Positions 15,583 through 22,794 of a DNA stretch of 58,914 nucleotides are shown piece by piece. The DNA is from a virus. The number at the start of each line of letters is the position of its first letter. Position 1 is the stretch's first letter. A program made the translations under genes and the position numbers. The notes below the pieces were generated by a model that saw nothing but the letters and a program-made list of their open reading frames with translations, searched no databases and had not been told where the DNA came from. The stretch covers positions 1 to 58,914 of the IMG/VR virus record IMGVR_UViG_3300031565_014856; one strand, written 5' to 3'.

Positions 15583-16002
15583 ATGAGGGCGAAATTCATA
15601 CATGAATCTTTGAAAGATATACTTAAACCAAAGGATTTGGTCGATGTAATTAAGGAGATGGATTGGAAACAAAAAATTGTATTTTACTATTCCAATTATA
15701 CTTACTATGATGGGATGCCTCTAATAACTAAAATCGGAGATGAATTAAAAAAATATCCTCGATTTAGTAAAATTCATATGGCTTTAAGTAGTGGTTTTTC
15801 ACATCTCCCAATGGCATCTCTTACATTTGATTATAAAGAAAAGAAACTTGCATATTTTGAATTTAGGTTGGCAGAATTTGAAAATGCAAACGATACTCGT
15901 TTAATTTTACCAGGTGATAATCCATATGCCGGTCAAGGCACGCCAGTAAAATCAATCCACGACGTTATTAAGTACATTACTCGATATCAAAAATCTGCTT
16001 AA
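15583..16002 (+). CDS. Hypothetical protein, isolated plus-strand gene
   Basis: 139 aa from the ATG at 15583; the frame is open upstream but that part overlaps the divergent APS kinase start. The N-terminus MRAKFIHESLKDILKPK resembles the opening of many short phage proteins of unknown role. It is the only plus-strand gene before 55 kb and ends close to the CTA tRNA. Divergent expression from the 15535-15582 gap is inferred. Confidence 0.7.
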   Translation: MRAKFIHESLKDILKPKDLVDVIKEMDWKQKIVFYYSNYTYYDGMPLITKIGDELKKYPRFSKIHMALSSGFSHLPMASLTFDYKEKKLAYFEFRLAEFENANDTRLILPGDNPYAGQGTPVKSIHDVIKYITRYQKSA

Positions 16003-16019
16003 TCACATCCTTCTGGTCG

Positions 16020-16093
16020 CGATCCCAGCGGGACTCGAACCCGCGACGCTTGCTTTTAGAGAGCAACGCTCTGACCAACTGAGCTATGGGACC
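16020..16093 (-). tRNA. Suppressor tRNA, anticodon CTA (reads TAG)
   Basis: A canonical cloverleaf on the minus strand: acceptor GGTCCCA/TGGGATC, D-stem GCTC/GAGC, anticodon stem TTGCT/AGCAA, loop CTCTAAA with U33 and purine 37, and T-arm GCGGG TTCGAGT CCCGC. The anticodon is CTA, which pairs with the amber codon TAG. A gene with an in-frame TAG at codon 5 lies at 16652-16984. The charging amino acid cannot be read from the sequence; Gln is the common choice in recoding Bacteroidota phages. Confidence 0.88.
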
Positions 16094-16114
16094 ATAGGGG
16101 CCGAAGCCCCATTT

Positions 16115-16423
16115 TTATGATCTATACTTTTTAAGGATTTCCTCAAGAGAAGTTTCGAAATGAGACTTATCATATTCAGTTTCGAATTTTCCGCTATCAA
16201 TCTCTGACAGTTCTCTTCCTCTTAAAATCGCATAAGCTGCGTACATCACTCTTAATTTTTGGCGATTATGAAAGTGATTCATTGTCGCTTCCCAAGGTTC
16301 CATCGTTCTGGTTCCCGAAAACCTTACGGTTTTTCTTTGGTTTCTTAATTCTTTCTGCTCTGCAGCTAACACTCGGATATCTTCCTTTAATTGTTTTACG
16401 TTTACTTTTTCTATTGTTTCCAT
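16115..16423 (-). CDS. Basic helical hypothetical protein
   Basis: 102 aa, mostly charged helix with many Lys, Arg and Glu residues, WEATMNHFHNRQK in the middle. It could bind nucleic acid but no motif shows it. It starts 100 bases from the next small gene. Confidence 0.7.
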   Translation of the reverse strand: METIEKVNVKQLKEDIRVLAAEQKELRNQRKTVRFSGTRTMEPWEATMNHFHNRQKLRVMYAAYAILRGRELSEIDSGKFETEYDKSHFETSLEEILKKYRS

Positions 16424-16524
16424 GATTTTTCTTATTTTATTTATGAATTTTAATTACTTACTATGAAAAGTGATTACTTTTCGTCTAAAAATATGAAAAA
16501 TCATTATGGCGGCCGTATGTGTAT
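16424..16524. other. Short intergenic region with an inverted repeat
   Basis: No ORF. Contains GAAAAGTGATTACTTTTC, a 7-bp inverted repeat with a 4-base loop, and an isolated GC-rich GGCGGCCG. Confidence 0.4.
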
Positions 16525-16650
16525 CTAGGTTTCTTTCATGGTTTCTTTCTTTTTTAAAATATAAATTATTCCATTCTTTTTTGAGACTGTATATCCAAAA
16601 ATATTTAAAACTTCTTCCCAGGTTGGATTTTTATTTTCAGATTTTTCCAT
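16525..16650 (-). CDS. 41-residue protein ending in TAG
   Basis: 41 codons from ATG at 16650 to TAG. The product has a compact N-terminal motif (NPTWEEVLNIFGYTV) and a basic tail. It starts two bases after the PTH2-like gene's stop, so it is cotranscribed with it. If the TAG were suppressed only six codons would be added before TAA. Confidence 0.55.
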   Translation of the reverse strand: MEKSENKNPTWEEVLNIFGYTVSKKNGIIYILKKKETMKET

Positions 16651-16651
16651 T

Positions 16652-16984
16652 TTAATTTAATGTTAACGGTAAATGTGCACAAAGTTTTCGAGCTTTATCC
16701 GTCGGTTCCAACGCAATCGCCGTAACCTGGTTCCCTATATCAGGTTCCTTAAAAACTGAATAGTCTAAACCACGCATCTGCGCCTTTTTTAATAATTTGA
16801 GGAGTGATTGTTCGTCCGGAACGGACAAGAAAACTAAATACTTTGATTCTGTATTCCATTTTGTAGCAATTTCTGGGTGCTCATGTTGAAACTCAATTGC
16901 CGCGTGTGCTGATTGAACAGCTTGGTAACCCGGAGATATGTCTCGACGGGTGATAACGATTAATTTGCTCTAAGTGTCTTTCAT
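16652..16984 (-). CDS. PTH2-family protein with in-frame TAG at codon 5
   Basis: 110 codons from ATG at 16984 to TAA at 16652, interrupted only by TAG at 16970-16972. After MKDT-TAG the protein reads SKLIVITRRDISPGYQAVQ, then SAHAAIEFQHEHPE, and later FLSVPDEQSLLKLL and TAIALEPTDK. This follows peptidyl-tRNA hydrolase II from its first strand onward. No ATG lies between the TAG and the conserved core, so the product needs either read-through by the CTA tRNA at 16020 or a non-ATG start. The enzyme recycles peptidyl-tRNA. Confidence 0.78.
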
Positions 16985-17042
16985 TTTGTTTAATTTATAT
17001 ATTTATATATCAAAAATTGTGCCAAGTTTTAACTTAATGACA

Positions 17043-17339
17043 CTATGTCACTACTTCATTCTTTTTTATGACATTATATGTCAATTCTAATTCGAGGGCA
17101 TCTATTTTATCTTGCATCTCTTCTTGCATCTCTTCAAACGCTCGTGTCATATCCTCTTCCATAGATTTTAGTTCCACTTTTAGTTCTTCAATCGTAGTTT
17201 CCATACACTCGCAGGGTTCAACCTTTATTTCGAAGGATTTACTTGACCCCACCCAATATGTTTTTTCTGATGTGGATAAAGTAGATTTACATACATCGCA
17301 TGTAACGTCAATTTCTATTTCGCTTTCAAATGATGCCAT
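17043..17339 (-). CDS. Zinc-ribbon plus coiled-coil protein
   Basis: 98 aa. CDVC near residue 14 and CEC near 43 form a probable zinc ribbon, followed by a strongly heptad-patterned acidic helix (residues 47-90) likely to be a coiled coil. Its start overlaps the next gene by one base. Confidence 0.7.
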   Translation of the reverse strand: MASFESEIEIDVTCDVCKSTLSTSEKTYWVGSSKSFEIKVEPCECMETTIEELKVELKSMEEDMTRAFEEMQEEMQDKIDALELELTYNVIKKNEVVT

Positions 17340-17731
17340 TATTTATAAACTCTACGATGATGAGGTGTATGACGAGATCTAAATGTACGTTCTTTCTTAA
17401 CAGGAAGATCATTATTCATTACAAAATCTATGAATTCCTGCGGGGGCAAATAATCATGTTCCTCAATGTAATGTATTATCATTTCGGGGACATCATAGTG
17501 AAGTTTACCTTTTATCTGCCATATAAACTGTGTGCTGCTTGTAGCATTTTTACAAAATGGGCAAGTATGCCAACCTTTCGTATGAACGCGAACATCAAGT
17601 GTTTTGAGTTTTTCAACAAATTCAGAAGGACATTTCCCTTTGGTGTACTGTTTTCCTTCATCAAGCCACGCAATTTTTGTGTGCTTAATGCCGAAGTGGG
17701 TCTCTTCTATGTGTAGGTCTTCGAAATACAT
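17339..17731 (-). CDS. Hypothetical protein with one CxxC pair
   Basis: 130 aa with HTCPFCKN near residue 56 and basic termini. No family recognised. The ATG lies about 6 bases after the TATATTAG box of the promoter at 17734-17770, so the leader is minimal. Confidence 0.7.
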   Translation of the reverse strand: MYFEDLHIEETHFGIKHTKIAWLDEGKQYTKGKCPSEFVEKLKTLDVRVHTKGWHTCPFCKNATSSTQFIWQIKGKLHYDVPEMIIHYIEEHDYLPPQEFIDFVMNNDLPVKKERTFRSRHTPHHRRVYK

Positions 17732-17733
17732 AT

Positions 17734-17770
17734 TGCTAATATAAACTAAAAACCCGAATTAAAAAATATT
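17734..17770 (-). promoter_or_regulatory. Class I phage promoter
   Basis: Minus strand: T-rich stretch, AATTCGGG, TTTTTAG, TTTATATTAGC. The ATG at 17731 follows within about six bases. Confidence 0.6.
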
Positions 17771-17772
17771 TG

Positions 17773-17856
17773 TGACCATAGGGAGAGTCGAACTCCCACA
17801 TTCTTGCGAACACTAGCCCCTCAAGCTAGCGCGTCTACCAATTCCGCCATATGGCC
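17773..17856 (-). tRNA. tRNA-Leu (GAG)
   Basis: Class II tRNA with a long variable arm. Acceptor GGCCATA/TATGGTC, anticodon stem CTAGC/GCTAG with loop TTGAGGG, and T-loop TTCGACT. Discriminator A. Confidence 0.93.
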
Positions 17857-17880
17857 ATGACCCGCCGAAGCGGGCTTTAA

Positions 17881-18252
17881 TTAACGTAAAATTTTAAAGT
17901 TGTCTTTGTACTTTTCGTCAACCGTAATCCAGATTCTTACATTATCTGGACCCTTTTCAACCTGTTCTTCAACCTTTTTTCTATAATCTTCACCTGGCAT
18001 GATGTAGATTGATTTGGTTGGATAATGAACCAGAACATAGGCAAAGATATACTTTGCTTGATGTAGTTGAGCTGGATGGCTTTGAAATTCGAGGTTACCC
18101 TCGGTTGAGGATGTAGAAATGATGATGGGTTTGTTACCACCAACGATGAATGCACTACGTGCGCGCTCACCTGCAGCGCTTTTAACAACGTTAAATCCTT
18201 TTTCGGTAAGTGTACCGAGGGCATGGATACGGCCTTCTCTTTCTTTACTCAT
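17881..18252 (-). CDS. Hypothetical protein
   Basis: 123 aa with strands GNKPIIISTSSTEG, FAYVLVHYP and SIYIMPGEDY. The alternation suggests an alpha/beta nuclease-like or RecA-like sheet, but no catalytic motif is certain. First gene behind the promoter at 18311-18350. Confidence 0.7.
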   Translation of the reverse strand: MSKEREGRIHALGTLTEKGFNVVKSAAGERARSAFIVGGNKPIIISTSSTEGNLEFQSHPAQLHQAKYIFAYVLVHYPTKSIYIMPGEDYRKKVEEQVEKGPDNVRIWITVDEKYKDNFKILR

Positions 18253-18310
18253 TTTATATAAATTTAGTTTAACTTAACGAGCCATCAACGACCCGCATTA
18301 ATAATATACT

Positions 18311-18350
18311 TGAATATAACAAAAATATCTGAGATAAAAAAATTTTGGGG
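18311..18350 (-). promoter_or_regulatory. Class I phage promoter
   Basis: Minus-strand AAAATTTTTTTATCTCAG, ATATTTTTG and TTATATTCAAG. The upstream element is close to consensus; the box ends in CAAG rather than TAGC. About 60 bases separate it from the ATG at 18252. Confidence 0.6.
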
Positions 18351-18353
18351 CAA

Positions 18354-18626
18354 TTATTTTCGCCTTTTTTTCACCTTCTTATGATAAGAGTTTGTCTTCC
18401 TTTTCTTTATTCTCTCCAGAAGCAATGGAAGATATCCTAAATCTTTTATGACCATTCTCATGGCATTGTGCTTTCTATGAAGAGCTTTTGATATAGAAGA
18501 AGTGCTGTAAACTTGATGCCACTCTCCAGTTTTTTTACTGATTTGTGAGACGATATATTTCTTTCCTTTTTTCTCGAGTTTAACTCGATCGGAAATCTTA
18601 TCGTATATTCTCATTCTCGAACCCAT
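18354..18626 (-). CDS. Very basic hypothetical protein
   Basis: 90 aa from the ATG at 18626; the upstream part of the frame lies in tRNA-Leu(CAA). C-terminus HKKVKKRRK and many Lys residues suggest nucleic-acid binding. No family recognised. Confidence 0.65.
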   Translation of the reverse strand: MGSRMRIYDKISDRVKLEKKGKKYIVSQISKKTGEWHQVYSTSSISKALHRKHNAMRMVIKDLGYLPLLLERIKKRKTNSYHKKVKKRRK

Positions 18627-18649
18627 GGCTTTTATTTTATTTATCTTCG

Positions 18650-18731
18650 TAGCTCCCAAGGGAATCGAACCCTTACTCCCAAAAGAACTGGATTTTGAAT
18701 CCAGCGCGTCTACCTATTCCGCCAGGGAGCC
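18650..18731 (-). tRNA. tRNA-Leu (CAA)
   Basis: Class II tRNA. Anticodon stem CTGGA/TCCAG, loop TTCAAAA, and T-loop TTCGATT. The first acceptor pair is G-U. The upstream protein gene ends (TAG) inside its first 18 bases. Confidence 0.92.
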
Positions 18732-19034
18732 TTTTTTATTTAAAGAATGAGCAAGCTCTCTACCATTCTTTGCTTGCCACTCAAGTTGATCATAAATAAA
18801 TTCCACTTCGTTTTCTCCTGGTGGAATTCCTTTTACTGTATCATCGTGTACAGCTATTGAAAAATATTCATGTTTATCTTCAGTGTACATTTCTGCTCTT
18901 CCAGAATTTGAATTTTCATTCATCATTTGAAACGTGAGGCTTTGAATCAAATTCAACGCCTCTTTTGGAGATACCTGGATCATGTATCCCGGCCCACTCT
19001 GGGAGTCCATTTTACTCCATTTAATAACTTTCAT
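18714..19034 (-). CDS. Hypothetical protein whose end lies within a tRNA gene
   Basis: 106 aa, acidic, with no known domain. Its last codons and TAG stop lie in the 5' part of tRNA-Leu(CAA), so processing of the tRNA would cut the mRNA end. The stop codon is formed by the D-arm region of the tRNA. Starts 13 bases inside the next gene. Confidence 0.65.
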   Translation of the reverse strand: MKVIKWSKMDSQSGPGYMIQVSPKEALNLIQSLTFQMMNENSNSGRAEMYTEDKHEYFSIAVHDDTVKGIPPGENEVEFIYDQLEWQAKNGRELAHSLNKKGSLAE

Positions 19035-19416
19035 GTGCGTGTTGTTTTATTGTTTGATAAATTCTTTCCAAACTATCATCGATAACAACTGATTCGGCGG
19101 TTACCTTGTAAAATTTCTGTATGGCTTTTTTTGTTTTGAATATGTATTTCCAGGATGGACGAGATCCATGATACCTAAGGAGGGTTTTCTTATCTACTTC
19201 GTCATAAAACTCGCCTTCACTCATCCATGCGTAATACTTGTTTGCATTCCAAAATGAGTATCGAACCCCATTATTAAATGTAACAATTCGTTTATATTCT
19301 TGTGGGGGTCCAACCTCTAAAATTCCACTGTCTAAGCAGGCACGCAATAAAGAAGTTGCGCCTTTATTTTCTTCATATAATCCTGTAACAACACCAAGTC
19401 TTAATTTATAGAACAT
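19021..19416 (-). CDS. Hypothetical protein
   Basis: 131 aa. Contains VRYSFWNANKYYAWMSEG and RPSWKYIFKTKKAIQKFY, aromatic-rich segments without a recognised motif. Overlaps neighbours on both sides. Confidence 0.7.
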   Translation of the reverse strand: MFYKLRLGVVTGLYEENKGATSLLRACLDSGILEVGPPQEYKRIVTFNNGVRYSFWNANKYYAWMSEGEFYDEVDKKTLLRYHGSRPSWKYIFKTKKAIQKFYKVTAESVVIDDSLERIYQTIKQHAHESY

Positions 19417-19825
19417 CTTTTTCTTTTATGGGTGTAAATCCTGCGAGTCCAATATCTATTGCGTCAGCAAAGTGATGCATAGTATCTTCAAATGTGTGGC
19501 CAAACTTTGTTCGAGTATAGTAAAACATTCCAATCTTTTCGTCCCACCTCGCCTCTTCTGTATGTCTGGTAAGGCTTCCTGTACCTTCCATGGCAATATA
19601 AGTAACTCCGTCTTTCAGTTGATCCTTTGGGATGATTGCTTTTAAAGTATCTTGTTCAAATTTCAAAACATATTCATGACCCTTGACACGATTTATTACT
19701 TCTTTTTTCGCGTCATAACGAGTAGGAATTCTTTTTTCTATTCGCTCGGCTTGAGCAATTATATCTTCCCATTTTTCGGGCCAATATTCCTGTAATTTTT
19801 GTAATATGTCTTTGTCTAGATCCAT
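19406..19825 (-). CDS. Hypothetical protein
   Basis: 139 aa, soluble, mixed charge. Residues 60-100 contain KDGVTYIAMEGTGSLTRH. It abuts the SiaC-like gene by one base, so it may act with it, but no kinase or phosphatase motif is visible. Confidence 0.7.
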   Translation of the reverse strand: MDLDKDILQKLQEYWPEKWEDIIAQAERIEKRIPTRYDAKKEVINRVKGHEYVLKFEQDTLKAIIPKDQLKDGVTYIAMEGTGSLTRHTEEARWDEKIGMFYYTRTKFGHTFEDTMHHFADAIDIGLAGFTPIKEKDVL

Positions 19826-20184
19826 TATTCAGGTTTTTCAATAAAATTAAAATCAATGTCTTTCATCATGGAATCATAGTCTTCACCTGCTTCTTCCATA
19901 TCATCATCTCCATACTCAAACATCCAAGTTATCTTTCCTTTCATTTTCTCTATCTCACTCATGAGTTTGAGAAGCATCTTTGCAGCTCCCGTATTAAAAT
20001 ACTCAAAATCGAAAGTTACGTCCAACTTATTTCCCTTTTTTGTTTTGCTGATGATTTCAATAATTTCGTTGTAAAACTCTTGAGGATGCTCATGAACAGA
20101 ACGACCTCCAATGTATAAAATCCCTTCGTTATCAAAAATAACTTGTGGTGTCTTTTCTCCGGCTTTGATATTTAAAATTTCCAT
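19825..20184 (-). CDS. SiaC-family (DUF1987) regulatory phosphoprotein
   Basis: 119 aa, the usual length. The opening EILNIKAGEKTPQVIFDNEG and the segment YFNTGAAKMLL followed by YGDDDMEEAGEDY are the hallmark blocks of DUF1987. In Pseudomonas, SiaC is phosphorylated by SiaB, dephosphorylated by the PP2C phosphatase SiaA, and binds a diguanylate cyclase. The phosphorylatable Thr in the NT(S/G) segment is present. A phage copy could act as a decoy in host c-di-GMP or stress signalling. No SiaA or SiaB is nearby. Confidence 0.8.
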   Translation of the reverse strand: MEILNIKAGEKTPQVIFDNEGILYIGGRSVHEHPQEFYNEIIEIISKTKKGNKLDVTFDFEYFNTGAAKMLLKLMSEIEKMKGKITWMFEYGDDDMEEAGEDYDSMMKDIDFNFIEKPE

Positions 20185-20192
20185 AAGGCTTT

Positions 20193-20393
20193 TTATTTAT
20201 TTATCCAATAGGTCTTACTTAAATATCGTTCTCTTGTTTGCTCCTCTGTTTCGTTTAACTTGGTAAAGACGTATATTCTAAGTTCGGGTATGTGAATTCG
20301 TTTTCGTCCCTCAAGACTTTTCTTTTGGGCTTCCCGCAACTTAGGGCTCAGTTTATCTCCTTCACCAGTCAACTTGTAAAATTTCTGTGCCAT
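20193..20393 (-). CDS. Small basic hypothetical protein
   Basis: 66 aa, rich in Lys, Arg and Glu. Starts MAQKFYKLTGEGDKLSPKLR. No motif recognised. It begins 14 bases from tRNA-Met. Confidence 0.6.
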   Translation of the reverse strand: MAQKFYKLTGEGDKLSPKLREAQKKSLEGRKRIHIPELRIYVFTKLNETEEQTRERYLSKTYWINK

Positions 20394-20406
20394 AATTAAA
20401 GTTTAG

Positions 20407-20479
20407 TAGCGGGTACCAGGATCGAACTGGTGGCCTTTGGGTTATGATTCCAACGCTCTGCCAGCTGAGCTAACCCGCC
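20407..20479 (-). tRNA. tRNA-Met (CAT)
   Basis: Cloverleaf with acceptor GGCGGGT/ACCCGCT, D-stem GCTC/GAGC, loop ATCATAA (anticodon CAT) and T-loop TTCGATC. The pair closing the anticodon loop is A-C. It could also be an Ile tRNA whose C34 is modified to lysidine; the sequence alone does not decide. Confidence 0.85.
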
Positions 20480-20480
20480 A

Positions 20481-20714
20481 TTAAATTTTTATTTTGAACG
20501 AATCTTGAACTATTATTCTATCAGGATACGTCCATCCTATTTTTTGGTTACCATCGGTAATGATTCCAACACTATCATTATATTTTCGTGTTGTATCAAT
20601 TTGTTCAATGGTTACTTTTTTAAAATCTTTACTGTGACCATAAGAATGCACTCTTACGCCACGTGAACCTACAGTAATAGGTGTTCCAAGAAAATCGTTT
20701 ACTTCTACTTTCAT
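20481..20714 (-). CDS. Small beta-rich hypothetical protein
   Basis: 77 aa. The pattern of strands with VGIITDGNQKIGWTYPDRIIV resembles SH3-like or KOW-type small domains. Overlaps the clpP stop by 4 bases. Confidence 0.65.
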   Translation of the reverse strand: MKVEVNDFLGTPITVGSRGVRVHSYGHSKDFKKVTIEQIDTTRKYNDSVGIITDGNQKIGWTYPDRIIVQDSFKIKI

Positions 20715-21379
20715 TTTTCTTCTTTTAATAAAATTTCGTCAACCATACCATAATCTTTGGCTTCCTGTGCAGTCATCCAGAAATCTCTGTCTGAATCTCC
20801 TTCTACTTCTTCGAAGGTTTTACCGGAGTGTTTAGCGATGATTTCATAAAGTTCTTTTTTCATCTTTAAGATCTCTCTAGTAGTGATCTCAATATCTGAT
20901 GCTTGTCCTTGTGCTCCTCCAAGGGGTTGGTGTATCATTACCCTTGAGTGTGGAAGCACTGACCTTTTTCCATCAGTTCCTGCACAAAGTAAAACGGCTC
21001 CCATTGAAGCTGCCATTCCTGTACAGATGGTGGCAATGTCACATTCGACATATTGCATGGTATCATAAATTCCCAATCCCGCATGAACCGATCCTCCAGG
21101 GGAATTGAAATAAATTTGTATGTCCTTTCCTGGATCCGCAGAAGCTAAGTAAAGCAACTGTGCCTGGATGATATTTGCAACGTAATCGTTGATTGGTGTT
21201 CCAAGGAATATGATCCTGTCCATCATCAACCTGGAAAATACGTCCATGGATGCGACATTCAATTGTCTTTCCTCAATAATCGTTGGCGAAATATAGTTAT
21301 TATAAGCCGCTGTGATGTTGTGTAAAGACATGCTTGTGATGCCCCTGTCCCTTGCAAATAATTCAAAATCTCTGTTCAT
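20711..21379 (-). CDS. clpP: ClpP protease subunit
   Basis: 222 aa from ATG at 21379. The full catalytic triad is visible: Ser in TGMAASMGAVLL, His in MIHQPLGG, and Asp in DSDRDFWM. Oxyanion-hole glycines (SPGGSVHAG) are also present. ClpP forms a double heptameric ring and needs a ClpX or ClpA unfoldase, presumably the host's, because none is in this window. Role may be prohead protein processing or redirecting host proteolysis. Confidence 0.92.
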   Translation of the reverse strand: MNRDFELFARDRGITSMSLHNITAAYNNYISPTIIEERQLNVASMDVFSRLMMDRIIFLGTPINDYVANIIQAQLLYLASADPGKDIQIYFNSPGGSVHAGLGIYDTMQYVECDIATICTGMAASMGAVLLCAGTDGKRSVLPHSRVMIHQPLGGAQGQASDIEITTREILKMKKELYEIIAKHSGKTFEEVEGDSDRDFWMTAQEAKDYGMVDEILLKEEK

Positions 21380-21564
21380 GTTATTGTGTTTTTTATTATA
21401 CATATTATCATGGATATTATCACGAATACTATCATTCCTATGGATCCAAAAATGGAAATATTAAATAAACTTATGTGTAATTTTATTCCTATTAAAACCC
21501 ATATCAAATATAGAATTATGGAAACTATCCAAATTTTTTCTCCTGTAGAAAACACTTTTTTCAT
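21376..21564 (-). CDS. Two-span small membrane protein
   Basis: 62 aa, with hydrophobic segments at about 10-28 and 35-57. Overlaps the clpP start and the gene upstream by 4 bases. Confidence 0.65.
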   Translation of the reverse strand: MKKVFSTGEKIWIVSIILYLIWVLIGIKLHISLFNISIFGSIGMIVFVIISMIICIIKNTIT

Positions 21565-21995
21565 ATGACTCTAAATGTTTGTGATTCCATTACTGGCCAG
21601 AAATATTTAGCATCATTAAATCCTTCATCATCAGGAAATTTAGAAAGATAAAAATCTCTATCCTTTTCAATTAAACGAGCTCTCATGCCCCTATGAAAAT
21701 TTTCGTCTCCTAACCACCAAGGTTTGTTACCATCACTTTCAGCTTTAAAGTATTCATATTTCGTATTAATTCCGTGTTTTACTTTAGAAACCCTTAAGAA
21801 CGTATCGAAATAAACTTTAAACTCATTTGTAAAACCAACCCACATTTTAACTGCCGGGTGATTTGCCCATCCAGCACTTCGTCCTTCAAGAACATTTAAA
21901 ATTTGTGCAGCTTCTACAACTTGTTTCCAACAACGTTTTTTATCTAAAACAACTGCAGATTCTAAATATCCTTCGTAAGGTAAAAATGTTTGCAT
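21561..21995 (-). CDS. Hypothetical protein
   Basis: 144 aa from the ATG at 21995. Codons further upstream in frame overlap the promoter, so that start is chosen. Contains WANHPAVKMWVGF and WWLGDENFHRGMRARLIEKD, a pattern seen in phage proteins that may relate to the MSMEG_6728/pyrimidine-dimer-glycosylase-like family. This assignment is uncertain. Confidence 0.7.
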   Translation of the reverse strand: MQTFLPYEGYLESAVVLDKKRCWKQVVEAAQILNVLEGRSAGWANHPAVKMWVGFTNEFKVYFDTFLRVSKVKHGINTKYEYFKAESDGNKPWWLGDENFHRGMRARLIEKDRDFYLSKFPDDEGFNDAKYFWPVMESQTFRVI

Positions 21996-22010
21996 ACTTT
22001 TTATTTTGGG

Positions 22011-22044
22011 TAAATATAACAAAAATAATTGTAACGAGGAAATG
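22011..22044 (-). promoter_or_regulatory. Class I phage promoter
   Basis: Minus strand TCGTTACAATTATTTTTG followed by TTATATTTACC. The ATG at 21995 is about 15 bases downstream. It is placed just after tRNA-Glu. Confidence 0.55.
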
Positions 22045-22045
22045 G

Positions 22046-22117
22046 TAGCCCGTAGGGGAATCGAACCCCTGTTACCAGGATGAAAACCTGGCGTCCTAAC
22101 CCCTAGACGAACGGGCC
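22046..22117 (-). tRNA. tRNA-Glu (TTC)
   Basis: Acceptor GGCCCGT/ACGGGCT, D-stem GTCT/GGAC with a normal 8-nt loop, anticodon stem CCAGG/CCTGG with loop TTTTCAT, and T-loop TTCGATT. A second Glu tRNA with a 20-nt D-loop lies at 24712. Confidence 0.93.
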
Positions 22118-22119
22118 AT

Positions 22120-22200
22120 TTATTTGGAAAGTATTCTTGCCCACCCTCTTGCTATTAGGTAGCTTAATCCCCAAATTCCTATAATTATTAGTGTAGCCAT
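22120..22200 (-). CDS. 26-residue membrane microprotein
   Basis: 26 codons from ATG at 22200 to TAA, one strongly hydrophobic segment (ATLIIIGIWGLSYLIA) and a basic end. Spacing to its neighbours is tight (4 bases), which supports it weakly. Confidence 0.4.
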   Translation of the reverse strand: MATLIIIGIWGLSYLIARGWARILSK

Positions 22201-22204
22201 ATTA

Positions 22205-22402
22205 TTAATTATAAAAAACAACAGAATCTCTTGTTATGGTATGAAGACCATCCTCTTCAAATTCAATTCTATCAAAATAAATAATTTCTTCTTTCACCTC
22301 AACTTTAGGTTTAAAATCAAGGTGAATTGGCGGAGATTTTTGTATGGTGTAATCCGTAATAAGCAAAAATCCACCTAATAAAAATATAATTATTGTGCTC
22401 AT
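22205..22402 (-). CDS. Membrane-anchored small protein
   Basis: 65 aa from the ATG at 22402; the upstream part of the frame is tRNA-Leu(TAA). N-terminal membrane segment (residues 3-18), then an acidic soluble part. Function unknown. Confidence 0.6.
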   Translation of the reverse strand: MSTIIIFLLGGFLLITDYTIQKSPPIHLDFKPKVEVKEEIIYFDRIEFEEDGLHTITRDSVVFYN

Positions 22403-22404
22403 AG

Positions 22405-22490
22405 TACCCGGAGTGGGAATCGAACCCACACGGCCATTACTGGCCACTGGATTTTAAGTCCAGCGCGTCTACCAATTCCGCCACCCGGGC
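22405..22490 (-). tRNA. tRNA-Leu (TAA)
   Basis: Class II tRNA: anticodon stem CTGGA/TCCAG, loop CTTAAAA, long variable arm with GGCC/GGCC pairing, and T-loop TTCGATT. Acceptor ends contain two G-U pairs. Confidence 0.92.
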
Positions 22491-22571
22491 AGGTAGTTAA
22501 ATTTAACAATACAGTCTAACCCACGATCGTTGCTGCAACTGCACCCCATTCAGCTTTTGGGTGTTAAATAG
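22491..22571 (-). other. Structured spacer, no gene seen
   Basis: Between two tRNAs. Contains CACCC/GGGGTG and GTTGCAGCAAC inverted repeats on the minus strand. No ORF or complete tRNA. Confidence 0.3.
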
Positions 22572-22789
22572 AGACGGGGGACGGATTCGAACCGCCGACC
22601 TCCAGGTTGTTGTACTTCCTCCTTACCTTCAAATCTCTTTTTTACAATTACCAGGGAGCGACCCCAGATCAAGCAAAATGACCTAAATGATGATTTATCA
22701 GAAGTATCGATACCCATACTTAAAGCTTAATGCATGCTCTTTAAGATGTCATCGATCCTGACGCTCTGTCCGGGCTGAGCTACCCCGCC
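22572..22789 (-). tRNA. Interrupted tRNA with about 143-nt insert in the anticodon loop
   Basis: The 5' part (22757-22789) has acceptor GGCGGGG, a D-arm GCTC/GAGC and anticodon strand TCAGG. The 3' part (22573-22606) has CCTGG, variable AGGTC, T-arm GGCGG TTCGAAT CCGTC and acceptor CCCCGTC. Acceptor pairs 7 of 7 (one G-U) and anticodon stem pairs 5 of 5 (one G-U). About 150 bases lie between, of which 7 should be the loop. The insert has none of the conserved group I intron core sequences I could recognise and is shorter than known tRNA group I introns. Amino acid unresolved. Could be a pseudogene. Confidence 0.65.
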
Positions 22790-22794
22790 ATTCG

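Noticed and set aside
22607-22756. Group I intron in the interrupted tRNA
   Set aside because: The insert is about 143 nt, shorter than known tRNA group I introns, and I see none of the conserved core segments. Left as an unexplained insertion.
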